DNA from: Ypsolopha sequella
Lineage: Eukaryota; Arthropoda; Insecta; Lepidoptera; Ypsolophidae
Assembly: GCA_934047225.1 (NCBI GenBank)
Contig: OW203997.1
Coordinates: forward strand, 4,078,417 to 4,142,416
DNA length: 64,000 bases
Direction: 5' to 3'
Below, piece after piece: positions 44,085 through 55,761 of this stretch. How positions within the stretch are numbered: position 1 is the stretch's first letter; every line of letters starts with the position of its first letter. The notes beneath the pieces are model-generated. The model saw nothing but the letters and a program-made list of their open reading frames with translations. It made no database searches and was not told the DNA's origin. Position numbers and translations under genes: made by a program.

Positions 44085-44440
44085 TTAACAACAATTTGCA
44101 TCGCGTCTGGTGGATGCCTCAGGGGACCCAAGGGCCGGAGCTTACCTCGGGCAACGAATCAGCCTTGCCATCCAACGAGGTAACGCCGCCAGTGTCCTGG
44201 GTACCCTGCCCGGCGATAGCGATGACTTAAATAATGTCTTTTATTTGTTTTAAATTAATTTATTTTTTAGGCGTTTAGTTTAAGTTTTAAGTATTTTAGT
44301 TTAATAGTTTATTTGTTAATCTATGCTTATTGGGATCTGTTTAATGAAATATTAGATATTTGTTTATATGCACTATTCAATAATCTTTGTCTAATAGTTT
44401 TATATAATAAATTTTGAAGAAGAACAATATTTTTTTTCAT
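44085..44440 (+). pseudogene. LINE ORF C-terminus and 3' UTR
   Basis: The frame reads RLVDASGDPRAGAYLGQR then ISLAIQRGNAASVLGTLPG and ends ..DDLNNVFYLF stop. It is followed by an AT-rich 3' UTR with AATAAATTTTG. The LGQRISLAIQRGNAASVLGT tail recalls C-termini of repeated lepidopteran retroelement ORFs. Upstream coding sequence absent. Clade uncertain. Confidence 0.55.
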
Positions 44441-44637
44441 AAAACTTTACTTTCGCCGAATAATTTTAGCCGAATATCAAACATTAAGATTAAAACCAGA
44501 GCCGACCTGTAAAGTACTCCAAAGTCCCTTTATAATTTCACCAAAGAATATAAACTATTACCATTTTACTATGCTATTACTACATAAAACAGTGACACTG
44601 TTTGACATGACCCGAAAATTAAAAGTACGACTGGAAG

Positions 44638-45529
44638 TAGGGTTGCCAGGTGGTCGGGATTCTTCTGGTTCTCCGGATATTTCATATGATATCCAGACTC
44701 CCGGCAAAATTCAAAATCTTCCGATAAACTTGTAGTAATATTTTTTTTACATTTACAAGTGAAGTGATTGGTAACACTATACGAAACTTTTGTAAATATC
44801 CAAATATCAAAAAATTATATAAAAGGTAAGCACAGGTTTTTCGCTGTGCCGTCGTGTCGCACAAAGGCGCGATCTAACTCACCCATACCGCGTACTCTTC
44901 TCTCCCTCAACGCGCTTCTAAACGCCAATCAGGACTGTGATCTGTTTGCTGATGGATGGCAGAAAATATTGTCAGAGTGTTTGTGCTTTTGTGAGAGGGA
45001 CTGTTTCTGACATTATGTGGTATTCTTATTTATTTTAGTTGATTGTACCTTTTTGTGTTTGTGTTACTATCTTTAATTATTGTTATTGGTTTGTCCGTTT
45101 TAATTAAAGTAAATAAATAAATGTTCACTCAAAGGAACAATTTGAGTGTCAGATTTGTAGTCAGGAAAGTTAATTTATCCATATTGGTAACAAGAATGAA
45201 AGTTTATTTATAATATATCACGCTTATTCACCAATGTGTAAAGCGACGACAGCTCTCAATGCATTCTTAGAGTCCTAACCGTCTGCTGACGTATTCTTCT
45301 ATAGTAAAAGTAAATTAATTTGTAGGTTAATTAGTTATTTTTTGGCTTAATGTTATTTTAAATTTTATGTTTTAATACTTAATCTAATAATTATTGTAAT
45401 TGGGTTCACCCGTAATAATTATAATAAATATATAAATAAAATAATAAATAAATAATATTTATTTCCCCAGTCAAAAACCTAAAAATCCCGACATTTTGAT
45501 ATTATGGTTTTTCGATCTGGCAACCCTAG
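44638..45529. mobile_element. TAGGGTTGCCAG-ended element containing a LINE stub
   Basis: Termini TAGGGTTGCCAG (44638) and CTGGCAACCCTA (to 45529) are inverted. CCCGGCAAAATTC and AAATCCCGACATTTTG suggest longer degenerate ends. Inside lies a LINE 3' fragment (44850-45125). The pairing of these two termini as one element is an inference. Confidence 0.4.
44850..45125 (+). pseudogene. LINE reverse-transcriptase C-terminal stub with 3' UTR
   Basis: The reading ..NSPIPRTLLSLNALLNANQD and ..LFADGWQKILSECLCF.. is the style of C-termini of insect Jockey/CR1-like LINE ORFs. An AT-rich 3' UTR follows, ending AAATAAATAAATG. Strongly 5'-truncated. Confidence 0.5.
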
Positions 45530-46014
45530 CTGTGAGTACGGTCTACTTGGCTGCCGACCGTACACTGCACGCACACACTTGTGGGGACAGGCAGAATGCT
45601 GGGCGTCTGACCTTACCTTAAAACCCTAATTTTCGGTAGGAAGGCTGTTTTATTAACACCCGTTATACCTTGATTAGCCTGTACTGCAGTAGGGCATTTA
45701 CTAGATTGATGGAGAAATTATGGCTATTAATTGTACGTTTTAATTGTCTCTTTCTCTAGAAAATAAACCATGTCGTAGGAGTTTCTTCCTTTCGAAAAGT
45801 TCAAGATAAGTTTTTTTAATTATTCTGGTACTTATGTTATCTACACGCTCTGGTTAATTAATTTTTACATGACTGCCCCCAAAAAAAGGAGTGTATTGAT
45901 TTCAGGGTTGTTATTTTTCTTTATTCCATCATATCTTCTGAACGCTTAAACCAATTTGGATGAATGAGGTGTCATTAGAATTTCTATACCATCCGGATTG
46001 GCACTGGATATAAA
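45530..46014. other. No recognisable gene
   Basis: Unassigned. Confidence 0.3.
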
Positions 46015-46225
46015 AGTATTAAATAAAAATAAATAATAAAAAATATAAAAAACACGAATGCCATAATTTCAAAATTAACTTAGTAACGACACCCAGTGCA
46101 GTCGGGGTACATACAAAACAACACGTATCCAATGTAGAGCTGTCCCCTGACTGCACTGGGTGTCGTTACTAAGTTTTTTAAGATGTGATTTTTTATATTT
46201 TTTATTATTTGTTTTTATAATAAGG
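46015..46225. mobile_element. About 210-bp inverted-repeat MITE
   Basis: AACTTAGTAACGACACCCAG.. (from 46077) and ..CTGGGTGTCGTTACTAAGTT (to about 46175) pair over about 30 bp. Outer AT-rich arms (AATAATAAAAAATATAAAAA) also pair, giving a stem of about 70 bp with an internal mismatch. Non-coding. Confidence 0.65.
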
Positions 46226-46374
46226 TATATTGTTCAAAGTAGACACGACTATAAAATATTTATATGGAAAAGAGTTTAACATGAGACTCGGATATTTTTG
46301 AGGGTTTCGTCGGTGTAAATCATGATTCACTCTCTTAAGCCCACGTTTCACCAAGGATTTCAACTTTTTAATTT

Positions 46375-46536
46375 TATTTCTTATTTTTCGCAGTGATAAA
46401 GGCCATAGTATTCTGTGAAAATTTCAACTGGCTTCCTATTACGCCTAAAACTGTAGATCCCTATGTGTGACAGATGGACAGACGGTCGAACGCACAGCCA
46501 GCGAGGGCTTAGTACCCTTTGGGTACGGAACCCTAA
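46375..46536 (-). repeat. GGTTCCGT-family 5' part
   Basis: Ends TTTGGGTACGGAACCCTAA, with GACAGATGGACAGACGGTCG and TGTGAAAATTTCAACTGGC. The tail half is missing. Confidence 0.65.
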
Positions 46537-47269
46537 AAAGTAACGCAAGTAAAGTATAAAGTCAAAACCTTAATCCTTAAGACTTCGGCACCTTTGAAGA
46601 GACAGACCTCTTTATCAGAGAAAAGTACCGCAAAGTAATTAATTAACTTAAACGAGATTAATATGAAGGCTTTCGCGGAATTACTGTCTCGAGCAGACTA
46701 ATTGCGCAATCATGGAGTAAAAGTAATACTTTTAAGTTTTATATTATTACCATAAACACAGTTTTCAGGAACAAAAGTTGATTGTATTGAAGTCGAAAAC
46801 GACAGATTCATTATTGCATCATGCGCCTTTCTGAAAATTGCCCCAATATTTGTATGGATAATATGAAGTATTATGATTTATAGTGAAATATAAAATTATA
46901 ATAGTAAAATATAATAAATAAATAATATTAAAGTCCATTGATGATGATGATGATGATGATGACGATGATGATGTGGTCTCCATGCTAACACGGCTACGGC
47001 GATTGCTGCTGGTATGATGGGTTTCGTTGGTGTGCCTTGATGTGACCGACGTAAACGTTCAAAACAAGCAAAATCAAAAGAAAGCAAGCTCAAAACAATA
47101 ATTTTGCGTACCTATTGTAAAACATTTTTATTTATTTATTCATTAGCCAATTTATTTCTAGTTTTCTTAAATAACAAATTATAGTTTTGCAAAATTTTAA
47201 GTATTAGAAAAGAATGTATATGAATATTAGGATTAGTGTATCAAGTATAATACTAGCTTGAAAAAAAAA
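46537..47269. repeat. Unassigned with (GAT)n microsatellite at 46938-46973
   Basis: TTGATGATGATGATGATGAT run; RTE elements of Lepidoptera often end in such tails, but no RTE sequence is attached here. No gene seen. Confidence 0.45.
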
Positions 47270-47530
47270 AATAAAAAAAAACAACTAGAGGTCGTTCTGA
47301 AATATCTAGGTAGAGGTAGGACTTTTCTATTTCTTTCCATTTCTCTCTATCTTGAGCAATTGTTCTCCATTGTCTTCCGGCTGCGCTTACTATGTCATCT
47401 TCCCATCGACGTTTTTGACGGCCGATTTTTCGTTTGCCAATTTGAGGTTTCCAGTTTGTGATAATATTTGTCCACCTGGCACAGTCTATTATATTCATTC
47501 TCGCCACATGTCATTGTAAAACATTACAAA
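47270..47530 (-). pseudogene. LINE (RTE-like) C-terminal fragment
   Basis: The minus strand reads ..RKIGRQKRRWEDDIVSAAGR.. and ..WRTIAQDREKWKEIEKSYL, the C-terminal stretch of an RTE-type endonuclease/reverse transcriptase. It belongs to a subfamily different from that at 22195-22759. Extreme 5' truncation. Confidence 0.75.
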
Positions 47531-48514
47531 CATATTATTAATTTATAAATTAATTATTCTTTCTCATACGGCAGGGCAGAAAAGGGCAGAAAATCGATTA
47601 GAAACAAATTCTCTGAGAAGAGAAAACGGGGCGGGGCTTAAATCCGTATCTCTACCTATCGCGAGCCAGCGAGTTTGTCCACCGACAAGATTTCCTAGAC
47701 TATTTGAAATTTTGTAATTTCTTCATACACCTACACTACAAGTAATGCACATATAAACGCTCACGACGGCGTGAGTTCTTGTGAAGTATTTTTTTTATTT
47801 TCCCTTGTTTAGTGCGAGTTGTGCCGAAATTTGGATTACGATATTCAGTTTTAGCGTTGTTACTTGTGCTTTAAAATTAAGAACTTCTGCTTTTGTTCCT
47901 TTGTCAATCCGTCCAACCTTATGGTTTGGAACGTAACTAAATACTGCAAGAATAAAAATATATTCAATAATGAACCAACCTTTATTGTTAATGAGGGGTT
48001 TTCAAAGTCAAATTAAAAAAGAAAAAGTAGTACCGAACGACTCAATAGATGGCGCAGCCTGTACTAAAAGTGTCAAAAAATGTCTTCCTGGCAACACTGG
48101 ATTCTTTTGATTTTGACACTTCTTCTTTGCTTCTTTCTTTTTTATGGTCAATCCATGCCTCAAATGTATTATTGCTAAGATCCATTGTTCTTTCCGTAAT
48201 TAGTTATACTGTGTGTTCCTATATTTTTACAATTAGCTACAACGCATGGGCTGACCATGTTGAAAGTTGAATGAAATACCAAGCTATTAACGTAAGTAAT
48301 ATAGATAGAAAACAACACAATATAAACACAACAAAATAGGAATGTCTTTGTGAAGGGGGTTGTTGGATTTAACAATTGAATTGACAATTTTTATCTTGCT
48401 GCCCACAGATTAAAAAATAATCTTTGCTTTTTGACACTTGAAAGCAGGTAACGCCATCTGTGTTTACCTCTGAAAGCTTGATCAAGGTCAGTCTGGAAAA
48501 CCGCTCATTACATA
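47531..48514. other. No gene; TATAAA box at 47752-47757
   Basis: CACATATAAACGCTCACGAC could be a core promoter, but no coding sequence follows within the next kilobase. Otherwise unassigned. Confidence 0.25.
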
Positions 48515-48946
48515 TTAAAGAAATTATATATATATATATATATATACGAAAACACAAAAAATATAATTATAGGTAAGTAGTAAAATATATTTCGACCACT
48601 AATTGTGGTCGGCATCAGTTACACAATTATAAATAAAAGTTAAAAATTAATAATTATAAATTATAGATACTTATGACACTGAATATTTTATTTATAAAAT
48701 ATTTTATTTATAAAATATTCAGTATCATAAGTATCTATAATTTATATAAAATATTTTATTTATAAAATATTCAGTATCATAAGTATCTATAATTTATAAT
48801 TATTAATTTTTAACTTTTATTTATAATTGTGTAACTGATGCCGACCACAATTAGTGGTCGAAATATATTTTACTACTTACCCATAATTATATTTTTTGTG
48901 TTTTCGTATTTATATATATATATATATATATATATAATTTCTTTAA
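48515..48946. mobile_element. 432-bp palindromic foldback element
   Basis: TTAAAGAAATTATATATATA.. at the left and its complement at the right pair over roughly 170 bp per arm. Each arm carries AAATATATTTCGACCACTAA.. / ..GTGGTCGAAATATATTTT and TCAGTTACACAATTATAAAT. The centre shows tandem copies of TATTTATAAAATATTCAGTA. Bounded by TTAAAG/CTTTAA. Non-coding. Confidence 0.8.
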
Positions 48947-50639
48947 TCGAAAAGACAAGAAAAGTCTATTATCATTTTATGTTAATTACATATTAATGAT
49001 AGATGCTTTATAAGATACCTTTTTTTCTTGGATATATAGAAATCGCGCGGCAGCTACTTTCTATACGGCTAAAGCTAAAAAAACTAAAGCCAAACTGAAG
49101 TGGGACGGAGGTAGTAATTAAAATAGAAAAGCCTTTTTTATACATCCAGTGGCCATATTATTACAAACCCTTGACAACTCGTTCTTTAATGATAATATGA
49201 TCATAACTTTTAATTACTATTAGTAGAAGGGAATCGTAAACAAATGCTGATGATAGCAATACAAAATCAAATGCAATATTCGTATTTAAACAATAAAAAT
49301 TTTAAACCGTGTATTAAAGTAGGATTAAAGTTAGTAATTGCTACAATTTATCTGTCAGGACTTGCGTACGAGTGAAAACTGTTCTAAGGCCTATTCTGAA
49401 ACGGACGAACGATGCTTTATATATATATTTTTTAAATACCTCTTTTATTACAATTGAATTTTTGTAATCTTTATTATTACAAGTTATGTATATAGGTAAA
49501 CAACTAGACACTTGTATTATTATTTATATAATGTATGTTTTAATGATATTTGTAATCAGTTTGTAGTCTATAATCATTATGTTGTGTAAATAATAATCGG
49601 TTATACATTTTAATTTGATTGAGTTTTTTTTTTGAAATTGCCTTGTCATGTTTTTTTTGTTTGATGTATCTAATTGTTCTCATACCCACACAAAAGTATC
49701 ATCAAATCTCAATTTTTTATAAATATTTAGAAATCCATTACAAACATTAGTACTTATTATTTTCGTCGATACAACTCTTTTGTAATTTATAGTCCCTGTA
49801 TATCCGAGTCGCATTATTTTTGACATTAATACGTTTATCCTTGTTTATACTGCTATGATGAAGAAGAAAATGCATTTATACTGGCGCAAAATATCACCTC
49901 TACTTGCATTTCCCTGCTACTTAGTAGATAAGTTGATAAAATGAAACGAAATTCCATGCTAATCTAATCTGATAATGCTAATCTGATAGCAGCTTACTTA
50001 TACAAATGACTCAATATTCATCTCTCGAAGAGATGATGCAGATTATCTGAACGGAATAGGGCTATCACGAAGATGCTACTTTGCTTCCTTACAAATACAA
50101 CTTTGCATCTGATACAACATAAAATAGTCTCTATGTAAACGTTTTTAAGACTTTAAGAAAAAGTAAAGTACACTTGGTTTTAGGTTCAAGTAGTACCAAT
50201 TAGTTTTTCTATGTCATTTGTGGCAGTATCTTTACAAGACCTATATTAACCAGATCGTAAACTCCGTCTTTAAGATTATTAAATAGTTGTACACTTTAAT
50301 GACATCCCTTTCGCATGTTATGAACTGCTTTTCTGAGAATTCATGGCGCCAATAGTAGGTCGGTAGTAGTATATTCAGTTTTTATGAAACTAGTAGGTGT
50401 GTTATTTTTTCAAGATATGCTCTCTATTTCCGCCGGTTTTCTTGTCTTGTTAGGTAAAGAATTTCAAAAGTCTGGTAGTATTTTACATAAACTTCATCTT
50501 TTTATGATTTTATTTATTTACCCCATCCCTAGTACCGGTATAGTCGTCGCACTGTAAACCTTCTGTTGTGTTTAAAATAGTTTTTCATCCGCACAACTGA
50601 GATGCAAAACTCCCTGCCAGTGTCCGTATATCCGGACAG
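48947..50639. other. No recognisable gene
   Basis: AT-rich, no ORF above 60 codons, no shared repeat noticed. Confidence 0.4.
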
Positions 50640-51060
50640 TTAAAAACTTACACAGCTAAAACAGCCAAAAAATAGTCTAGACAGATACTTCTCTAAATTA
50701 CATATGATACATTCAGGTCCATTCGCCATGTCAATAAAAATATATAACAAAATCCCAGAAACAATAAAATGTATTGATAACCATCAGAAATTCAATAATA
50801 TATAAAAAGCATTTTAATTAAGAAATGCTTTTATTCTCTGCAAGAGTTTTTACAGGATGAGTTTTTAGACATTATATGATCAATAATAAGTTCTTGAGGT
50901 AAAATTTAATATCATATAAATAAATACATAAATATATTATGTTAAATACTTTATATTTAAGTTAATTAAACTAAAATTTGCAATGCCCTAACTGGGCCAT
51001 GTTTGGAACTCTGTGATTAAGTAAGACCTATACAACAACATGAGCAATAAACGTTTGAGA
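50640..51060 (+). pseudogene. LINE reverse-transcriptase C-terminus and 3' end
   Basis: One frame reads SGPFAMSIKIYNKIPETIK.. with HQKFNN.. and later stops, the C-terminal style of CR1/Jockey-type LINE ORF2 (..YNKLP..). A 3' region with GGAACTCTGTGATTAAGTAAG and AATAAACG follows. Multiple stops; inactive. Confidence 0.55.
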
Positions 51061-51210
51061 TTTGGGGGTTATATTACAACTCAGTTTTTTTTAAAGAAGC
51101 GTAAATTACAGCCATGGCAGCGATGGCCCCCCTCGAAACACCCAGAATATAATATTTGACCCGACTTTTCTATTTGATCCGGGTGCACTTTTACACATCA
51201 TAGGTATACA
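51061..51210. other. Spacer
   Basis: Nothing assigned. Confidence 0.3.
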
Positions 51211-51624
51211 GAGTGTTTGGAACATCGATGTAAATATTTTCAGGGATGACAAAGGATGTGATTTTGAACATTATTGACTCAATTTACTATTATGCCAAGT
51301 TTTGTAGTATCCGAGATATAGAAATTTTTCAGTTTTGTCCACTTAAAATAACAATAAAACACTATTTATAACTAAAAATATTATTTTAATTTTAAATTAC
51401 TTCTTAATATTCTTCTATTGAACAAGAAAAAATAGGTCAATGTGTTCAAAAGGAAGTGAAAATAAAACATAAAACTAAATACGGTACGAAGAAACAGATT
51501 TTTTAATTAAATGTAAGTAAAAACCGAAATAATTATTTTTAACCATAAAGAGGGTTTTATTATTTTTTAAATGTAGTTGCCTAATTTTAAGAACACAAAA
51601 CTGAAACATCGATGTCCCAAACAT
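51211..51624. mobile_element. 414-bp MITE with ACATCGATGT termini
   Basis: TGTTTGGAACATCGATGT (from 51214) and ACATCGATGTCCCAAACA (to about 51622) are inverted with one gap. The interior is AT-rich and non-coding. Confidence 0.65.
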
Positions 51625-51825
51625 CCTACATAAGAGCCTCAAGGCTTCTGGTGCCTAAAATAATTTTTGTTTTGCTTTGTGATAAACCATGTATTTTAAG
51701 AATGCCGCTTTCCCAAATCAAATCCTGGATTCGTTCTTCAGAGCTGTCCATCCTAGGTCTCATTGCAGCTTTACCATCAGGCGTGGTAGTGGCCCAGCGT
51801 GAACCAAATTATGAATAAAAAAACC
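51625..51825. other. Spacer
   Basis: Short unassigned stretch; a 68-codon ORF without motifs. Confidence 0.3.
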
Positions 51826-52600
51826 GACCAAGTGCGAGTCGGACTCGCGCACGAAGGGTTCCGTACCATAATCTATAAAAACGGCAAAAAAATCAATTAT
51901 GTTGTATGGGAGCCCCCTGAAATATTAATTTTATTCTGTTTTTTAGTATTTGTTGTTATAGCGGCAACAGAAATACATCATCTGTGAAAATTTCAACTGT
52001 CTAACTATCAAACAAATACATAAAAAACAAATACAATGGCGACGAAAAAGGCTTATTTGACTACTGTAAAATTATTAATATCTATAGTAAAATAAAAATG
52101 GCTATTATTTGTGAAGAATATGATAATGAAGATAAACTTATTAAGAAAACTAGGGCTAAGAACTTACGAAACCTAACTTATCTACCTACTTATAAACTAC
52201 CTAACTATAATAATATATATGGTATGAGAACATGGGAGTACATGCTTCCTGAAAATAAATGAAATACCTACCCATACTTTAGATAGACTAAAAAACTTAA
52301 ATAATAATAAAAAGCGAAAAAGTGCCATAAAGCTTTATTTTCTTCAACAACAGCAGCCTGTGGCTGCGTGATGTTATATAACATAATATAAGTTAGAATT
52401 AGTTTAGTTAGTTTAGCATAAAGTTTGCGATCTCGCCATACCGCGCATAAACCATGTGGTTTTAGTCGGATGGCTTTAAATTCTTCAAAATGTTAGTAAA
52501 TTTAACCTATGAAAAAATAAACTAAAAAAAAAAAAAAAACACGTTTCATGAGATACAGCCTGGTGACATACGTACAGACGGGCAGCGGAGTCTTAGTAAT
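51826..52600 (-). repeat. GGTTCCGT-family repeat split by a polyA-tailed insertion
   Basis: CCGACCAAGTGCGAGTCGGA and GAAGGGTTCCGTACCATAAT at the left; CATGAGATACAGCCTGGTGA and CGGGCAGCGGAGTCTTAGTA at the right. Comparison with 62049-62323 shows that 52011-52539 interrupts the word TAACTATCACG. Confidence 0.75.
52011..52539 (+). mobile_element. 529-bp polyA-tailed insertion (processed-transcript-like)
   Basis: An insert ends in 16 A residues (52524-52539), preceded by AATAAA (52516-52521). It is placed exactly inside a GGTTCCGT repeat; only a 2-bp CA could be a target duplication. It carries a 54-codon ORF (52098-52262: MAIICEEYDNEDKLIKKTRA.. to ..WEYMLPENK) and a 19-codon ORF (52036-52095) just upstream in another frame. 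No known family recognised. It could be a processed pseudogene, a SINE or a truncated LINE. Confidence 0.6.
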
Positions 52601-53149
52601 ACAAAACTCAGGTCATATTTTTCAATGTTCCTTTAAACTCTTCCTCAGTAAAGATAGCATCTGATACATGACATGACTTATGAATTCGGAGCACCTTAAC
52701 CTCCAAGACAATTTGTAAAATCCTAAACAAGGCACCAGAGTATTCAGATGTAAATCATCAGGAATCATCTTCGTAAAGAAAATGAAGGTGCTGTCTCAAA
52801 TACTGATGGGATGATATGTGGTGCAGTTCATTGAACTGAACCGTAAGTCACGAATACAGAATATTTGTGATACAGTAGGTCTACCATAAGCTTTGCACTC
52901 GGTACACGTTAACGTTTGCGTTAAATATGTATATGAGAAACTGTACAGCGCCCCTAGCGGTTTACGTGAGGAATCATAGTTTCCAATACAAAATGTTTTA
53001 AGCAAAATGTTTTAACGTGTATCTATAGCAAAACTCATGGTAAGCCTACACAGAAATGCCGTGATCGTCCTAAAAGTGAATATACATTTTTGCTATATAA
53101 TAGCATTTTTTTACTACATGTATATGTATATACCCGAAGTGTGCAAAAC
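52601..53149. other. No recognisable gene
   Basis: Unassigned. Confidence 0.3.
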
Positions 53150-53464
53150 GAGACCTTATTACTAAGCCTCCGCTGTCTGTCTGTTTGTTCGTCCGTCCGT
53201 GACGTCTGTCGGTCTGTCACAGGGATCTACAGCTTTAATCGTTATAGGTTGTTGAAATTTTCACAGCATACGTTTTACTATGGAAAATAATAATAAATTA
53301 AATGAAAGCCAAAGGGGGTCCCGATACAAAAAACCTCGAAACAGTTGCATTTTTTAACGTTATCATGTTTAAGTAATTAATCCCCATATCTCCAAAACAA
53401 GAAAACCTCAAAATGTGACATGTTAAAAAAATTATACTTTTTCGAGTTTTCTTCAAAAAGAAAA
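53150..53464 (+). repeat. GGTTCCGT-family fragment
   Basis: GAGACCTTATTACTAAGCCT, CCGCTGTCTGTCTGTTTG and TTGAAATTTTCACAGCATAC are internal words of the family. The tail is replaced by the next repeat. Confidence 0.6.
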
Positions 53465-53758
53465 TGTTGATGCCGGGCTCAACTATGGGGGTACCTCCTC
53501 CATCTTACTTAGAGACCCCCTCGAAGTAATTCGGGGGAGAGTAAGAGCTCACAGGCAAAAAACCAGGAGGCCCACCTTGCCTGGGACCGATAGATGACTG
53601 GTGATGGGCAGCGGCGTCACTGGTGCGAGGGTTCCGGCACCGCGCTCACCAACCCGCCTGCCCAGCGTGTGTGAGTATGGGCAATTCTTCCAGGATGACC
53701 GCCGGGAGTGGCAAAGTCCTGGAAGTGGACGAACTAGGCTGATGGATGGATGGATGGA
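53465..53758 (+). mobile_element. Non-autonomous RTE-tailed repeat, best copy
   Basis: Starts GATGCCGGGCTCAACTATGG and ends CTGATGGATGGATGGATGG. The core has GCGTCACTGGTGCGAGGGTT and GGCAGGCGGGTT (complement). Matches 27650-28009 (inverted), 43003-43175 (partial), and fragments at 34676 and 60508. Confidence 0.7.
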
Positions 53759-53799
53759 GGTTTCTTGTTTCGTGTCTGGGTACTCCCCTTGAGTTTCAA

Positions 53800-54190
53800 T
53801 TTATTTGAAGCCGTAATAACAAGAATTCTATGAAAATTTCAACTGGCTACCTATAACGGCTGAAGCTGCAGACCCTGTGACAGACGGACAGACAGACTGA
53901 GGAGGCTTACTAATGGGTCCCATTATATTAGAATAATATTATAAGTATAAATATTTTGATAAATATATATTTGCCTCTTTTTATAAGATTTTTAATGTAG
54001 TTTTAGTTTATTAAAAGTTAATAATAAAAAGGTAAAAATGAAAATTTTACTCAAGATATATTTAAAATGTATCTTGAGTAAAATTTTCATTTTTCCCTTT
54101 TTATTATTAACTTTTGATAAACTAAAAGTATAAATATTATAAGAAATCTACGGTCCCATTTGGCAGCCTTCGGGTACGGAACCCGAAAAA
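53800..54190 (-). repeat. GGTTCCGT-family repeat with nested palindrome
   Basis: TGAAAATTTCAACTGGCTAC, GTGACAGACGGACAGACAGA and CTTCGGGTACGGAACCCGAA frame the copy; a foldback (53990-54140) interrupts it near TTATAAGTATAAATATT. Confidence 0.65.
53990..54140. mobile_element. 151-bp foldback inside a repeat
   Basis: AAAAATGAAAATTTTACTCA.. (54034-54058) pairs perfectly with 54070-54094. The outer arms TTTAGTTTATTAAAAGTTAA.. (54002-54032) pair with 54096-54126. AAGTATAAATATT occurs on both sides of the insertion (near 53943 and 54126), a possible target duplication. Confidence 0.65.
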
Positions 54191-55761
54191 AAGAAGCATA
54201 GAGCTACATAAATAAGGAGAGCTGCCAAATTCACAATAGGTTTTCAAAATTGGCAAGCTAAAGTAAAAATATTTTCTTATTTCCATAGCCGCTTGCAATA
54301 TTTGCTTGTTCGGGAAAGTTTTATTCATTACACTTTTGGACATTTACATAAAAAGTATTGAACGAAGAAAAAATAAAATAAACTACTTAATTATAATAAA
54401 CTACTTCATCTTAATTTTGTGATTAATTTTAAATTGATTGATATTTTTAATTAAATTTTCATTTAATATTAATTGAGTAATATAATACATATTACATTTA
54501 AATTTATACTTCAATTTATTTTAATTTTGAATTCAATGTAATTAAATGTATCTGAATAATTTATTGTAGCTAAGATCTGTGTTTATAATTTTGTATCATT
54601 ATTACTACTAGCAGCAAGAGACGAGTATACGAAGCTAGTCCCCAGTAGTCCCCACCACCCAGGGAATCCTACTGTGGGGACTAGAGAACGTCAATATTAG
54701 TACCTACTTACTATTCTCTAAGACTTACTACTATCTACTATATGTTTTCTAAATATTTTCTTGATATTAATATAAATAATAATATTTCTTTGTTTTTGTC
54801 CTGTGAATAAATAAATTTGAATTTTAATAATAAAAAACTTTGTGTGCAAGATGGCACTTATTGCTAATAGCAATACTTTCCAGGCAACCTTAGGTTGAAA
54901 GGAAGATATTATATCAATGAAATTGGTTCAGAATGATCAGTAGAAAAATACCCGTCCTTTTACATTCAATATAATACTTATTAACAAATTAACCATTTAT
55001 TCGTAACTTTATCAATTGATGAATGGTGTTTTCAATTAGACCTCGAATGCATTTACATAATCACTTCCATTGACAATAAATTTAGCACTTTGGAATATAT
55101 AAACATCGAATCTGTAAGTTAGATTCTTGATATTAAACAGAATTGAAATTGAAAGACTTGACTTGTATGTTTTTTTTTAAGGTGAATCGCAAAAATCTCG
55201 AAATAGTTTACATGAAAACGTTTTTCTTAAAGCTAAGTAAGTAGTAGGTTGAAAAACATAATCATCAATACCGATTTACGAAGATATTAGAATAAGTTAC
55301 TTGAATTGAACAAAAATTGGAGAAACACAAGTAAAAAGTTTAAAAAACACTTCCCTGACTTCTACATTCGCCATAAATTAAAGAAATAACTTTTGTTCCA
55401 TTTTCCCATGAAATCAGCGTCATTTACGACAATAAATGAATTAAAATGGAATGCGCCGATCAGGCGGCAAAAAAGGACGACCTTTGAATGCACGGTAAAC
55501 ATTTTTCTATCTGCACAACGAGCCAGACTCGTTGCCTTCGGTTTTATAATCGTAATGAGATGGGATGATTTAAAACAAGCGATCCATTCATTTAATGATA
55601 CAACCATGAAGTTAAGACACTAAACTCATCAAAAATAGCATTAATTGTAAGTAAATAAGGTTTTAGGCGTAAGTCTCAAAGTCGTGGTTAATCAATATCA
55701 AGGTTCAGTGAGCTTTGAAGTTTAAGATGGGTTGAAACAACAGGAGCATTGTTTAAATTAC
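54191..55761. other. No recognisable gene
   Basis: AT-rich; a small inverted repeat (TAGTCCCCA..TGGGGACTA) at about 54637-54684. ORFs at 55362-55623 lie on both strands and show no motif. Confidence 0.35.

Noticed and set aside
46896..47093. Histidine-rich ORF (HHHRHHHHHH..)
   Set aside because: Translation of the (GAT)n microsatellite.
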